Shown: positions 9,954 through 18,289 of the stretch, in pieces
Numbering within the stretch: the stretch's first letter is position 1
Layout: each line of letters starts with the position of its first letter
Assembly: GCA_934202525.1 (NCBI GenBank)
Contig: CAKPYB010000010.1
Span: 1-64,000, forward strand
Source of the DNA: an uncultured Prevotella sp.
GTDB lineage: Bacteria > Bacteroidota > Bacteroidia > Bacteroidales > Bacteroidaceae
Length of the DNA stretch: 64,000 nt
Direction: 5' to 3'
Program-made: the position numbers and the translations under genes
The notes under the pieces: model-generated
Told to the model about the DNA's origin: nothing
Databases searched by the model: none
Seen by the model: only the letters and a program-made list of their open reading frames with translations

Positions 9954-9993
9954 GTATTGGATTCATCTGGAAAAATCTTTAATAAAGGAAAGA

Positions 9994-11514
9994 ATGAAGT
10001 TACATCTTAAATACATTGTTACGCTCGTCATTACGGCTCTGGTCTGCATCTTCGCTTATCAGACCTATTGGCTCGTGGGGCTTTATCAGTCTCAGGAAAA
10101 GGAGGTTGAAGCAAAAATCAAGGGTGGAATGGAGTACGCTCACTTCATGGAGATGAAGAAGCGAATCGAACGGCTGCGCAATGATGATAAAGGACCTCAT
10201 AGACAGTTGACGGGTTCTGTTGCTTTTTCTATGGATGAAGACGATGATATTGATCAAAAGGTAAAGGTTAAAAAGGTTCGTGGAGGAAAGGTAGTTCAGT
10301 CTGTTCAAACAACTTTTACCAAGCACGAGAAGCGTAGTGAAGATGACAAAGACCAGGAATTGATGATGATGATGTCGGGCAAACTGGCAACTATGGTGCA
10401 ACAGGCACTGTTTGGCAAATTGAATGAAATCGCCAAACCTGACATCAATGATTATGACAGTGCATGGGTTGCCAAGATGCTTTCAGACAGTTTGTTGGTG
10501 AGTGACAATGCTCATCCGCTTCCGCATCAGATTCAGCTTTTTGCAGGAAAGAAGGTTTTGGCGAAAGTGACGACGAAGGGGTATGAGCCTTCCGCCAATG
10601 CCAAGCAATACCAATATGTGGTTAGCAATGAGGGGGAGGCGAATGAGGAGAAATATGTTCTTACCCTTGAACCGCTTACGATGACTGTGCTCAGCCAGAT
10701 GGCAGGCATTCTTGCCACATCGCTCTTCATTATGCTCATCCTGGCTTTCGTCTTCTGGTTCCTGGTTCATACGATGCTCAAGCAGAAAACGCTTGATGAG
10801 ATGAAGAGCGATTTCACCAATAATATCACCCACGAATTGAAGACTCCGATAGCCGTAGCCTACGCAGCCACTGATTCCCTGCTGAACTACGGAATGCTCC
10901 AGCATCCTGATAAGGCGCGCAAGTATCTCACCATCGCTCAGGAGCAGTTGCAGACGCTCAGCGGATTGGTGGAACAGATTCTGTCGATGAGTATGGAACG
11001 ACGGAAATCGATGCTGCTCAATATCGTGGAAGTTCCAGTGAAGGAGGTGATTGAACCATTAATCTCCCAGCATCAGCTGAAAGTGAAATCAGGAGAAAGA
11101 ACGGATAAAAAGGTGAATGTTTCGTTGTCCGTAGAACCGGAAAATCTGATGGTTCATGCCGACCGGATGCATTTCTCAAACATCGTGAGCAATCTCATAG
11201 ACAATGCCATCAAGTATTCTGAAGATAGCGTGAAGATAGAAATCAAGGCTTTCCAAAAAGCTGAGGATGAAGTGCTGGTTTCCGTATCAGATAATGGAAT
11301 CGGTATAGCCCATGATAAATTGCCTTATATTTTCGACAAGTTCTATCGGGTGACGGATGGCAATAAATATACGGTCAAGGGCTATGGTCTCGGGCTTTTC
11401 TATGTCAAGAGCCTGATGGAGAAAATGGGCGGTTCTGTTTCCGTAGAAAGCGAACTCGGGAAGGGAAGCAGCTTCACCCTGCATTTCCTTAAAGTCAAAA
11501 ATGCAAAAGGGTAA
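9994..11514 (+). CDS. Sensor histidine kinase
   Basis: Inner-membrane histidine kinase of 506 residues, starting at the ATG of MKLHLKYIV; longer in-frame readings overlap the upstream gene. TM1 is at about 6-28, a roughly 200-residue periplasmic sensor follows, TM2 is at about 233-262. No HAMP domain is evident. HisKA contains the H-box FTNNITHELKTPIA (His280). The ATPase domain has the N-box HFSNIVSNLIDNAIKYS, G1 VSDNGIGI, F-box YIFDKFYR and G2 GYGLGLFYV. The response regulator gene follows 94 bp later. The sensor domain is acidic and lysine-rich and gives no hint of ligand. Confidence 0.95.
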   Translation: MKLHLKYIVTLVITALVCIFAYQTYWLVGLYQSQEKEVEAKIKGGMEYAHFMEMKKRIERLRNDDKGPHRQLTGSVAFSMDEDDDIDQKVKVKKVRGGKVVQSVQTTFTKHEKRSEDDKDQELMMMMSGKLATMVQQALFGKLNEIAKPDINDYDSAWVAKMLSDSLLVSDNAHPLPHQIQLFAGKKVLAKVTTKGYEPSANAKQYQYVVSNEGEANEEKYVLTLEPLTMTVLSQMAGILATSLFIMLILAFVFWFLVHTMLKQKTLDEMKSDFTNNITHELKTPIAVAYAATDSLLNYGMLQHPDKARKYLTIAQEQLQTLSGLVEQILSMSMERRKSMLLNIVEVPVKEVIEPLISQHQLKVKSGERTDKKVNVSLSVEPENLMVHADRMHFSNIVSNLIDNAIKYSEDSVKIEIKAFQKAEDEVLVSVSDNGIGIAHDKLPYIFDKFYRVTDGNKYTVKGYGLGLFYVKSLMEKMGGSVSVESELGKGSSFTLHFLKVKNAKG

Positions 11515-11552
11515 AAAAGTAAAAAGAACCTAGTCCCCTTTGCGCCCCCGTT

Positions 11553-11571
11553 CCCAGCGATTCCATCGCTG
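11553..11571. repeat. Perfect hairpin in a C-rich spacer between HK and RR genes
   Basis: CCAGCGAT and ATCGCTGG form an 8-bp stem around TCC, inside a C-rich segment (11531-11580) unlike the flanking A/G-rich sequence. It sits between kinase and regulator genes. It could be a mobile palindromic element or an RNA stem; no T-run follows, so a terminator is unlikely. Confidence 0.6.
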
Positions 11572-11608
11572 GTCCCCCAAGTCTAATCTTAAAAGTAAAA
11601 AAGAAGCA

Positions 11609-12340
11609 ATGAATAAGATAAAAGTATTACTAGTAGAAGACGAAGCATCCTTGGCGATGATTCTGAGCGACACCTTGGAGGCGCAGGGCTTCGAGATGCG
11701 CACGGCGCATGATGGCGAAGAGGGGCTTCGTATGTTCGATGAACAGAAGCCTGATGTGCTGGTAGCGGATGTGATGATGCCCAAGATGGATGGTTTCGAG
11801 ATGGTGCGCCGTATCCGCAAGACGGATTCCCGTACTCCTGTGCTTTTCCTCACGGCTCGTTCGGCGGTGAATGATGTGGTAGAGGGATTTGAATTGGGTG
11901 GCAATGATTATCTGAAGAAGCCGTTTGCTATCCAGGAACTCATCGTCCGCATCAAGTCGCTTTGTCATCGGGCTTCTGTAGGAAATATTTCTTCTGAAGA
12001 ACAGGAAGGAGGGAATGTTTCTCCTGATAATCTGGATGCTGCTGATCAATGGCTTTCCATCGGTCGTTATCGCCTGAATGTTACCTGTCAGATTCTGCAG
12101 TTGGATGGTAAAGATACAGAACTGTCACATCGTGAATCAGAGATCCTTCGCATGCTTGTGGAGAGCAAGAACAATGTGGTAGAGAGCAAGGATATTCTCC
12201 TGAAACTATGGGGCGATGACAGCTTTTTCAATTCCCGCAGTCTCCATGTTTTCATCACCAAGCTCCGCCACAAGTTATCTGCCGATGAAAATATCAGAAT
12301 CATCAATGTGAGGGGGATTGGGTATAAAATGATTTGCTAG
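11609..12340 (+). CDS. OmpR-family response regulator
   Basis: Cytoplasmic DNA-binding partner of the kinase encoded upstream. Starting at MNKIKVLLVEDE gives 243 residues; earlier in-frame codons lie in the hairpin spacer. The receiver domain (1-120) has acidic pair E10/D11, phospho-acceptor Asp54 (VLVADVMMPKMDG), Thr82 (FLTAR) and Lys104 (YLKKPF). The winged-helix Trans_reg_C domain covers about 158-243 (LSHRESEILRMLVE, SRSLHVFITKLRHKLS, NVRGIGYKM). It ends 15 bp before the convergent zeta-like gene. Confidence 0.96.
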   Translation: MNKIKVLLVEDEASLAMILSDTLEAQGFEMRTAHDGEEGLRMFDEQKPDVLVADVMMPKMDGFEMVRRIRKTDSRTPVLFLTARSAVNDVVEGFELGGNDYLKKPFAIQELIVRIKSLCHRASVGNISSEEQEGGNVSPDNLDAADQWLSIGRYRLNVTCQILQLDGKDTELSHRESEILRMLVESKNNVVESKDILLKLWGDDSFFNSRSLHVFITKLRHKLSADENIRIINVRGIGYKMIC

Positions 12341-12355
12341 AATCCTGTAAAAGTA

Positions 12356-12967
12356 CTATTTTTCCTCGCCATCAACAAGCGCATCGAATGCTTCTTTGAA
12401 GTATTTGTCGAACCATTCGGCTGGGTGATCTGTAATCTGATGTTTGCCAGATTTCTCTATGTGAATGGCAACAATGTCGCCAAAATCGGAAGTGCCATCA
12501 ATGAAAAGAATGTTTTCGAAAAGTGGTAGAGAGGCTCTTACTCGTTTAATGCCTTCCGTGAAGTTATATTCTATCACGTCTTGGTTTACATTATGACCGC
12601 CCATTGTGTATCTTTGGATAACACGAGATAGAGAATCTTCTTTCGAGGATAAACCGAAAAAGATGAGGCTGATTTTATAACCTGCATCTTTAAAATCCTG
12701 AACAAGATTGATGGGCAAATCTGTAGAGAAGTTCGTTTCGAAAGCAAAATTCTTGTTTTGTGAAATGGCTTCTTCTTTTTCTTTCATCAATGAAGAGATA
12801 ACAGTTCCATCTATCCATCGCTCTATCCAATCAGGATGTTCGTTTCGAAGAGACATTGCTAGAAGGTCTCCGTCAAAAGCTTTTACTGTAGAATAAAATA
12901 TTCCAAGCCTACTTTTGCTAGCTCCATTTGGACCGGCTATAATTGTAAATTCAGGTCTTCTTTTCAT
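12356..12967 (-). CDS. Zeta-toxin-like P-loop protein with a degenerate Walker A
   Basis: 203-residue P-loop protein resembling Bacteroidetes zeta-toxin-family kinases: FTIIAGPNGASKSRL near the N-terminus, KAFDGDLLAM, a FAFETNFS segment, and SLIFFGLSS before RVIQRYTMGGHNV. Zeta toxins phosphorylate UDP-N-acetylamino sugars. The Walker A reads G-P-N-G-A-S-K-S (12-19), with Ser in place of the usual Gly before Lys, so activity is doubtful. The upstream gene at 13001-13276 is 33 bp away and is the likely partner or antitoxin. The protein ends 15 bp from the response regulator gene on the other strand. Confidence 0.75.
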   Translation of the reverse strand: MKRRPEFTIIAGPNGASKSRLGIFYSTVKAFDGDLLAMSLRNEHPDWIERWIDGTVISSLMKEKEEAISQNKNFAFETNFSTDLPINLVQDFKDAGYKISLIFFGLSSKEDSLSRVIQRYTMGGHNVNQDVIEYNFTEGIKRVRASLPLFENILFIDGTSDFGDIVAIHIEKSGKHQITDHPAEWFDKYFKEAFDALVDGEEK

Positions 12968-13000
12968 AATCTTAACAGAAAAAGAGGTGTTACGAAGTAA

Positions 13001-13276
13001 TTAATGGAGTAAGTAACTCATTTTCCCCTTTCCTGGAGCTGCAACTTGTTTTATGATAGTATATTTGCGTGTCGCAAAATCAAGAGTTGCTTCTACATCG
13101 CTTCCATCAGGATTAGCAAGATAGGTTTTTCCGTTTTCAAAATACGGCACGGAAATGCCCTTCGCCCACGCTTCTAGGTAGATTCGTTCCACCTCATCGT
13201 GTACGGCATTGTTGATTTCCCGAATCGTCTTGCCATTCGAGAGTCGCCAACCTTCTATTTCTTCATATTTGCACAT
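13001..13276 (-). CDS. Small protein, putative partner/antitoxin of the zeta-like gene
   Basis: 91-residue soluble protein (MCKYEEIEGWRLSNGKTIRE at the start, PGKGKMSYLLH at the end). No named domain is recognised. Its position as first gene of a two-gene operon, 33 bp before a zeta-toxin-like gene, and its size suggest an antitoxin, but the sequence itself does not show that. A promoter with good spacing lies at 13316-13346. Confidence 0.65.
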   Translation of the reverse strand: MCKYEEIEGWRLSNGKTIREINNAVHDEVERIYLEAWAKGISVPYFENGKTYLANPDGSDVEATLDFATRKYTIIKQVAAPGKGKMSYLLH

Positions 13277-13315
13277 AAGCCTTTAACCTTTTGAAAACCT
13301 TTGAAAAATCTACTG

Positions 13316-13346
13316 CAAAAATACGAGGAATCTTTTTAATAGCCAA
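13316..13346 (-). promoter_or_regulatory. Promoter of the putative toxin-antitoxin pair
   Basis: On the minus strand, -7 box TATTTTTG (13316-13323) with TTG at 13344-13346, 20 bp apart, upstream of the 13276 start codon. Confidence 0.65.
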
Positions 13347-13416
13347 ATGTTTTAACCTCTTTTTTCTATCAGCTCTTATCAGAAGCATCTGTTTTTGAAA
13401 GTTTTTCCCAAAAAGG

Positions 13417-13447
13417 TTTGTGGTTTCAGGAATAATGGCTAATTTTG
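13417..13447 (+). promoter_or_regulatory. Promoter of the glycerate kinase gene
   Basis: TTTG at 13417-13420, 19 bp, then TAATTTTG at 13440-13447. The start codon is at 13511. It is back-to-back with the toxin-antitoxin promoter. Confidence 0.65.
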
Positions 13448-13510
13448 CGGGCTGGAAGGGGAATCGCTTGATAGGCGATGCTTCTTGGAATGATATAATA
13501 TAAATAGGAT

Positions 13511-14671
13511 ATGGATAGGAAAAATGATGATCTCAGACTGGTGGATGGGGCTGGATTTAAAAAGATAATAATTGCTTGCGACTCTTATAAGGGCTGCCTT
13601 TCGAGCAGGGAGGTGAATGAGGCGATTGCTTCGGGAGTAAAGGAATGGAATGCGGAAGATGCTTCTCCCGAAATGAAAAAAAAGGATTCTGATGCTACTT
13701 CTCCTGAAATAAGGAAATTGTCTCCAGATGCTGCTTCTCCCGAAATCATTACCCTGGAAATGAGTGATGGGGGAGAGGGAATGCTCGATGTTTTCCTCTC
13801 GGCAATGAAGGGAGAGCGAGTGAGGATTCATGCCCATGATGCGCTGATGAGATGGATTGAGGCGGAATACGGAATCGTGGATGATACGGCGATTATCGAG
13901 ATTGCGCAGACCGCCGGACTGGCTCTGATTGAGCCTGAACAGCGCAACCCGATGAAGGCTACTTCCTGGGGCGTGGGCGAGATGATAATGAATGCTTATC
14001 GCCGGGGCGTGCGACGTTTCATCGTGGGCTTGGGCGGCAGCGCCACATCCGATTGCGGCATCGGAATGCTCAAGGCGATGGGCGACGACTGGAAGAAGAT
14101 TCGCCAGGAATGCAACTTTGTGCTGGCTTCGGATGTTACCAACCCGCTTTGCGGCGAAAATGGGGCGGCTCATGTTTTTGCCCCTCAGAAGGGAGCTGAT
14201 GCTAAGATGGTGCAGATGTTGGATGATAGGGCAAGGAAGTTTGCCGAGGTAAGTGCCAAGCATTTCGGATATGATAGGAGTGAGGCTCCTGGGGCTGGTG
14301 CAGCCGGCGGACTGGGCTATGCATTCCTGCAATATTTCAATGCTGAGGCACGACCAGGGGCTGAACTGCTTTTAGAGAAAATAGAGGTTGATGTGCTCAT
14401 TCAGAATGCTGATCTCGTGATTACGGGCGAAGGTCATAGCGACCGTCAGACCTTGATGGGGAAGTTGCCGCAAAGAATTCTTGAGCATGTTACCAATCAG
14501 AAAATATGGCTAGTATCGGGCGGAGTTAGCGATAGAAAGGCTATGCTGGATGCAGGATTTGATAGAGTTGTTCAGGTTACTCCTGAAGAAATGCCATTGG
14601 ATGAGGCGATGAAGCCAGAAGTGGCTCGTAATAACATAATAAAGGCAATTCGTGAGCAATTTGCTTTGTAG
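13511..14671 (+). CDS. Glycerate 2-kinase (GlxK/GckA-type)
   Basis: ATP-dependent glycerate kinase feeding phosphoglycerate to glycolysis. 386 residues; family hallmarks are IIIACDSYKGCLSSREV (19-35), EMSDGGEGMLDVF (84-96), FIVGLGGSATSDCGIGML, PGAGAAGGLGYAF and VITGEGHSDRQTLMGKLP. The N-terminal 15 residues and residues 50-79 are extra compared with the usual family form; the latter is an imperfect triplicate of DA(A/T)SPE. An A8 run at 13676-13683 inside it could slip and break the frame. The HAD phosphatase gene follows after 51 bp but has its own promoter. Confidence 0.93.
   Translation: MDRKNDDLRLVDGAGFKKIIIACDSYKGCLSSREVNEAIASGVKEWNAEDASPEMKKKDSDATSPEIRKLSPDAASPEIITLEMSDGGEGMLDVFLSAMKGERVRIHAHDALMRWIEAEYGIVDDTAIIEIAQTAGLALIEPEQRNPMKATSWGVGEMIMNAYRRGVRRFIVGLGGSATSDCGIGMLKAMGDDWKKIRQECNFVLASDVTNPLCGENGAAHVFAPQKGADAKMVQMLDDRARKFAEVSAKHFGYDRSEAPGAGAAGGLGYAFLQYFNAEARPGAELLLEKIEVDVLIQNADLVITGEGHSDRQTLMGKLPQRILEHVTNQKIWLVSGGVSDRKAMLDAGFDRVVQVTPEEMPLDEAMKPEVARNNIIKAIREQFAL
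13658..13750 (+). repeat. Imperfect in-frame triplicate in the glycerate kinase gene
   Basis: Three copies of a GATGCTxxTTCTCC(C/T)GAAAT-like word begin at 13658, 13691 and 13727 (33-36 bp apart), encoding DASPEM, DATSPEI and DAASPEI. Confidence 0.7.
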
Positions 14672-14695
14672 TTTCAGTTATAATCTGTACCTTTG
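14665..14695 (+). promoter_or_regulatory. Promoter of the HAD phosphatase gene
   Basis: TTTG (14665-14668, overlapping the glycerate kinase stop) and TACCTTTG (14688-14695) with 19 bp between, 27 bp before the start codon. Confidence 0.65.
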
Positions 14696-14722
14696 TGACC
14701 GTTTTCAAATAAGGTAAGAATA

Positions 14723-15394
14723 ATGAAGTATATAATTTTTGATTTTGATGGAACCATCGGCGATTCGCAGAGTCTCATAGTAAAGACTCTGCAGGATACG
14801 ATGCGTGCCAGAAAACTGGAAGTGAAATCGGAGGAGGCTTGTGCCAAGACCATCGGCTTAAGACTGGATGAGGCTTTTGTTTCGCTCTTCGGAATGAGTG
14901 CTGAGGAGGGGCTGGCATGTGCGGCAACCTATCGTGAGATATTTCTGGACAACAAGAAGACGATGATTGTGCAGCCTTTTCCTCATGTAATAGAAACCCT
15001 GAGAGCCTTGCATCGCCAGGGCTATATTCTGGGAATGGCAAGCAGCCGAAACCATTGCTCGCTCGACGGATACGTGCATCAGATGCAGCTGGAGGATATC
15101 TTCTCTTCCATTGTGGCAGGCGATGATGTGGAGCATGTGAAGCCTGCACCCGATATGGTCTTCAAGGCTTTGGGAGAAATGAAGGGAATGAATAATCCCG
15201 GAACATCAGCAGAAGATATCAAGGATGTTCTTGCTGAAACCCTCGTAGTAGGCGATATGAACTTTGATGTGGATATGGCGCACCATGCTGGCTGCAAGGC
15301 CTGTGCCGTAACTTATGGAAACGGAACCCGAGAGCAGTTGGCTTCTGCCGAATTCATCATTGATGATTTTGCAGAACTTCTGGAACTGGTCTGA
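14723..15394 (+). CDS. HAD-superfamily hydrolase, phosphoglycolate phosphatase-like
   Basis: 223-residue cytoplasmic phosphatase of HAD subfamily IA. Motif I is FDFDGT (nucleophile Asp7, acid Asp9), motif II is MASSRN, the conserved Lys lies in VKPAPDMVF, and motif III is VVGDMNFDVDMAHHAG. The helical cap between motifs I and II fits Gph-like phosphatases acting on phosphoglycolate or similar small phosphoesters. Lying after glycerate kinase, it could connect glycolate/glycerate metabolism, but HAD substrate cannot be set from sequence. Confidence 0.9.
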   Translation: MKYIIFDFDGTIGDSQSLIVKTLQDTMRARKLEVKSEEACAKTIGLRLDEAFVSLFGMSAEEGLACAATYREIFLDNKKTMIVQPFPHVIETLRALHRQGYILGMASSRNHCSLDGYVHQMQLEDIFSSIVAGDDVEHVKPAPDMVFKALGEMKGMNNPGTSAEDIKDVLAETLVVGDMNFDVDMAHHAGCKACAVTYGNGTREQLASAEFIIDDFAELLELV

Positions 15395-15466
15395 TATAAT
15401 AAGACTATTAGTTTACAAAACACTCAAGACATTAAAAAGCCCTTAAGGAAAAATATTCAACCTTTA

Positions 15467-15510
15467 TATCTCCTGTTTTTCGGGTGTAAACTCAGAGAAA
15501 ACAGGAGATA
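15467..15510. terminator. Long-armed hairpin between convergent genes
   Basis: A perfect 13-bp inverted repeat (TATCTCCTGTTTT at 15467-15479, complement at 15498-15510) with an 18-nt loop lies between the HAD gene and the convergent serine hydrolase gene. It probably ends transcription, though no strong T-run follows on either side. Confidence 0.5.
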
Positions 15511-15556
15511 GAATTATATTTACATAAAAAAGGCGGCAGGAAATCAATCCTTATTT

Positions 15557-17062
15557 TTATTTCTTGTAGCCTCTAAAAGAAACCTTCTTGCTATGGTAGT
15601 TTTCGGACAATTGGATTAACAGCTGGTCGCCCTTGAATTGGAGGCGGAGTTCGATGGCAGTTATCCAATCTACGAAGTGCGTTTTGATGACTAATTCTTC
15701 ACCTTGCCAAGCATAGCAGGAACTGGCGTGGAAAGGAAAACCGATTGTGCTGAAGCAATTCAATGTCGTACCACGAGGATTCTGTGGATAGAAACCGATG
15801 GAGGAGGTCTTCCATTGCTTGAAACCCATCTCGGTGATGCCCTTTCTGCCTACACTATCCACTACTTCCATTTTCTGGGGAGTAAGGAAGCTTACTTGCT
15901 TCCAACCCAATGGGTTCTTGTCGAGCTGATAGCTTACGTTGAGAGGTATGCTCATCTTGCTGTTGCTCTTCTTTCCAGCCAAGAGTGGAAGTGTATAAGT
16001 AGATTGTTTCTTCTTCAATATACGGTACGCCTTTCCTGGGCGGATGTCCTTCTTCTTGGATGCGCTCTCATTGTTTGATGGGATGATGCCTGGGAATAAG
16101 ACATTTTTGATGAGTCTTTGTTCCTTGCTTCCGTCGCCAGTCAGGCATTGGGTGATGACTATCACCATGTCTTGCTGTGGGTTTACGATGATGAATTGTC
16201 CGTAAGCACCATCTGCCCTTGCGGCTTCAGGCCATTCACACATCCACATCTGGTAGCCATAGTAATCTTCTACGTGTGGCGACATCATCGCCTTCACCCA
16301 GCCAGATGGTATCAGCAGCTTGCCTTCCCATTTACCTTGTTGCAGCAATAACTGTCCGAATTTAGCAAGCGACTCGCTCTGCAGATAAAGACCCCAACCT
16401 GCCGTGTTGATACCTTCAGGACTCATTTCCCATTTCACCTTATTAATATGAAGCGGTTCGAAAAGACGTGGCTTTAAGTATTCCAGCAACGTCATACCCG
16501 TTACCTTCTGAATGATGGCAGAAAGCAAGTAGGTGTCAAGAGAATCATATTGGAACTTGGTACCAGGTTTACAATTCATAGGATGGTTCAGATAAGTCTT
16601 GACCCAGTCTAAGTGCTCAGTTCTTACTTCATTGAAGAAAACGAATCCCGATCGCATGGTAAGCAAATCTTCTATGGTGATGTCAGAGAGCCATTCGCTC
16701 ACTTCCTTAGGCAGATATTCAGGAAAGAAGGTAGCGAGACGGTCGGTTAACTTCAAGCGGTGTTCGCCGATGGCGATACCGATGGCTGCCGATGCAAATG
16801 TCTTGGAGCAGGAGAAGAGGGTGTGGCCATATTCCGCCTTGAATGGGGCAGGATGGATTTCGCCTATCACCTTGCCGTGACGCATCACGATGGCACTGTG
16901 GATATCGGTCTTGGAAAAAGACATCAAGGAGTCGAAGAATGCTACGACCTGCTTGCTTTTTACTCCTGCCTGCTCTGGGGCAACACGAGGAAAATCGCCG
17001 GTTTGGGCTTCTGCTGAGAGAAGCCCAAAGGCGAGTGATAATGTCAGAAAAAGTTTTTTCAT
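15557..17062 (-). CDS. Beta-lactamase-family serine hydrolase
   Basis: Secreted hydrolase of the class C beta-lactamase/esterase fold, 501 residues from MKKLFLTLSLAFG with a signal peptide ending near residue 20 (SAEAQ). A longer in-frame reading would overlap the upstream gene and is less likely. Catalytic SxxK is S84-C-S-K87 and the YxN-type motif is Y172-D-S. A C-terminal beta-rich domain (about 350-501) resembles those of Bacteroidetes esterases. It lies 16 bp downstream of a CE1 esterase in a TonB receptor operon, which suggests de-esterification of imported or surface-bound glycan rather than beta-lactam resistance. Confidence 0.9.
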   Translation of the reverse strand: MKKLFLTLSLAFGLLSAEAQTGDFPRVAPEQAGVKSKQVVAFFDSLMSFSKTDIHSAIVMRHGKVIGEIHPAPFKAEYGHTLFSCSKTFASAAIGIAIGEHRLKLTDRLATFFPEYLPKEVSEWLSDITIEDLLTMRSGFVFFNEVRTEHLDWVKTYLNHPMNCKPGTKFQYDSLDTYLLSAIIQKVTGMTLLEYLKPRLFEPLHINKVKWEMSPEGINTAGWGLYLQSESLAKFGQLLLQQGKWEGKLLIPSGWVKAMMSPHVEDYYGYQMWMCEWPEAARADGAYGQFIIVNPQQDMVIVITQCLTGDGSKEQRLIKNVLFPGIIPSNNESASKKKDIRPGKAYRILKKKQSTYTLPLLAGKKSNSKMSIPLNVSYQLDKNPLGWKQVSFLTPQKMEVVDSVGRKGITEMGFKQWKTSSIGFYPQNPRGTTLNCFSTIGFPFHASSCYAWQGEELVIKTHFVDWITAIELRLQFKGDQLLIQLSENYHSKKVSFRGYKK

Positions 17063-17078
17063 ATCGGTGAATGTTTCC

Positions 17079-18251
17079 TTATTTGAACAGTTGTGGAATA
17101 AACTGCAGGGTGTACTGTCGCCAGTTGCTCCAGATATGTCCACGGCTGCTCTCATGATAGGTGTATTTCAATCCATCCTTGTCCATTCGTTCCATCAACA
17201 GCTTGTTGTTGTTCATGTGCTGATCTTCCTTTCCAATGGCAATCCAGTAGAGCTTTACGCCTTTCTTAGCCTGTGTGGCAAGTTTGGTATCCAGGTTGGC
17301 GTAGGCAGGGAATGCCTCCATGTCAATATCCTTGAAGTTGACTCCTGCAGAGAAGAGTCCCACATAGTCGAACAAGTCAGGGTAGTTGGCTGAAATCATC
17401 ACAGAGTGAAGACCACCCATGGAGAGACCTGCGATGGCGCGGTGCGCTTTGTCTGCCTTGGTATTGAAGGTAGCATCAACGTAATCTACAATCTCAGGGA
17501 AGGCTGTTTCGAAAGTGCCATCCTTGAAGTGAGGCAGGAAGTTGGTCATTACAGGCTTGTAGTTCTGGTTCTCGAAAGTTTCACCTGCCGCAGCCTGTTT
17601 GGCAATGTTGCCGTTTGGCATGACCACAATCATTGGCTTACATTTCTTTTCGGCTATGAGGTTGTCCATGATGCGTGCGATGTTACCCAGTTCGAGCCAG
17701 GCATTTTCGTCGCCTCCACTTCCATGAAGAAGATAGAACACTGGAAATTTCTCGTCAGTCTTGCCATAAGTTGGAGGAAGATAGATGTTCATGCGACGGT
17801 CTGTGTTGGCACTGTTGGAATGATACCATACGGTGCGAATCTGTCCATGAGCCACGTCGTGTACCTGGTATTTATCAGCGCAGCCATTGCCCACATAGAA
17901 GATGCTGAAGACGTTGCCTACATCCCTGCGGGTGAAAGGATTGGTTGGGTCGATGCTTGTTACTCCATCTACGTCGAAGCGATAGGTGTACATTTCTGAA
18001 GGCAACTTTGGGGTGGTGTAAGTCCATACGCCCTCCTTGTCCTTCTTCATGATGCCTGTTCCCTTATTTGCCTCCCAGTCGGCGATTACCTTTACCTTCT
18101 TTGCTTTAGGAGCCTGGATACGGAAGGTTACGGTGTTGTCGGCGTTCACTTGTGGAGAAACGAGTTTTCCTGAGCGGAATGATACATTCTGCTGTGCGTT
18201 CATGCTCATTGCTGCAGCGAGCATGAACAGGATTGAAATATACTTTTTCAT
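17079..18251 (-). CDS. CE1 family esterase, Fae1A-like
   Basis: Secreted carbohydrate esterase of 390 residues. The signal peptide ends near residue 20. An N-terminal immunoglobulin-like CBM48/esterase-N domain (about 25-120: FRIQAPKAKKVKVIADW, YTYRFDVDGV) precedes an alpha/beta-hydrolase domain with FPVFYLLHGSGGDENAW, nucleophile Ser277 in AGLSMGG and His372 in SRGHIWSNW. This two-domain layout matches feruloyl esterases such as Prevotella Fae1A, which remove ferulate from arabinoxylan. It is the middle gene of an operon with a TonB receptor upstream (38 bp) and a serine hydrolase downstream (16 bp). Confidence 0.92.
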   Translation of the reverse strand: MKKYISILFMLAAAMSMNAQQNVSFRSGKLVSPQVNADNTVTFRIQAPKAKKVKVIADWEANKGTGIMKKDKEGVWTYTTPKLPSEMYTYRFDVDGVTSIDPTNPFTRRDVGNVFSIFYVGNGCADKYQVHDVAHGQIRTVWYHSNSANTDRRMNIYLPPTYGKTDEKFPVFYLLHGSGGDENAWLELGNIARIMDNLIAEKKCKPMIVVMPNGNIAKQAAAGETFENQNYKPVMTNFLPHFKDGTFETAFPEIVDYVDATFNTKADKAHRAIAGLSMGGLHSVMISANYPDLFDYVGLFSAGVNFKDIDMEAFPAYANLDTKLATQAKKGVKLYWIAIGKEDQHMNNNKLLMERMDKDGLKYTYHESSRGHIWSNWRQYTLQFIPQLFK

Positions 18252-18289
18252 ATCTTGAAAATGTTTAAAATTGTTTGTTATTTTGTAAT

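Noticed and set aside
15557..17062. Beta-lactam resistance gene
   Set aside because: The SxxK fold is shared with many esterases, and the operon context is carbohydrate esterase plus receptor.
15557..17155. Longer N-terminus for the serine hydrolase
   Set aside because: The extra 31 residues overlap the upstream esterase stop and are not signal-peptide-like, whereas MKKLFLTLSLAFG is.
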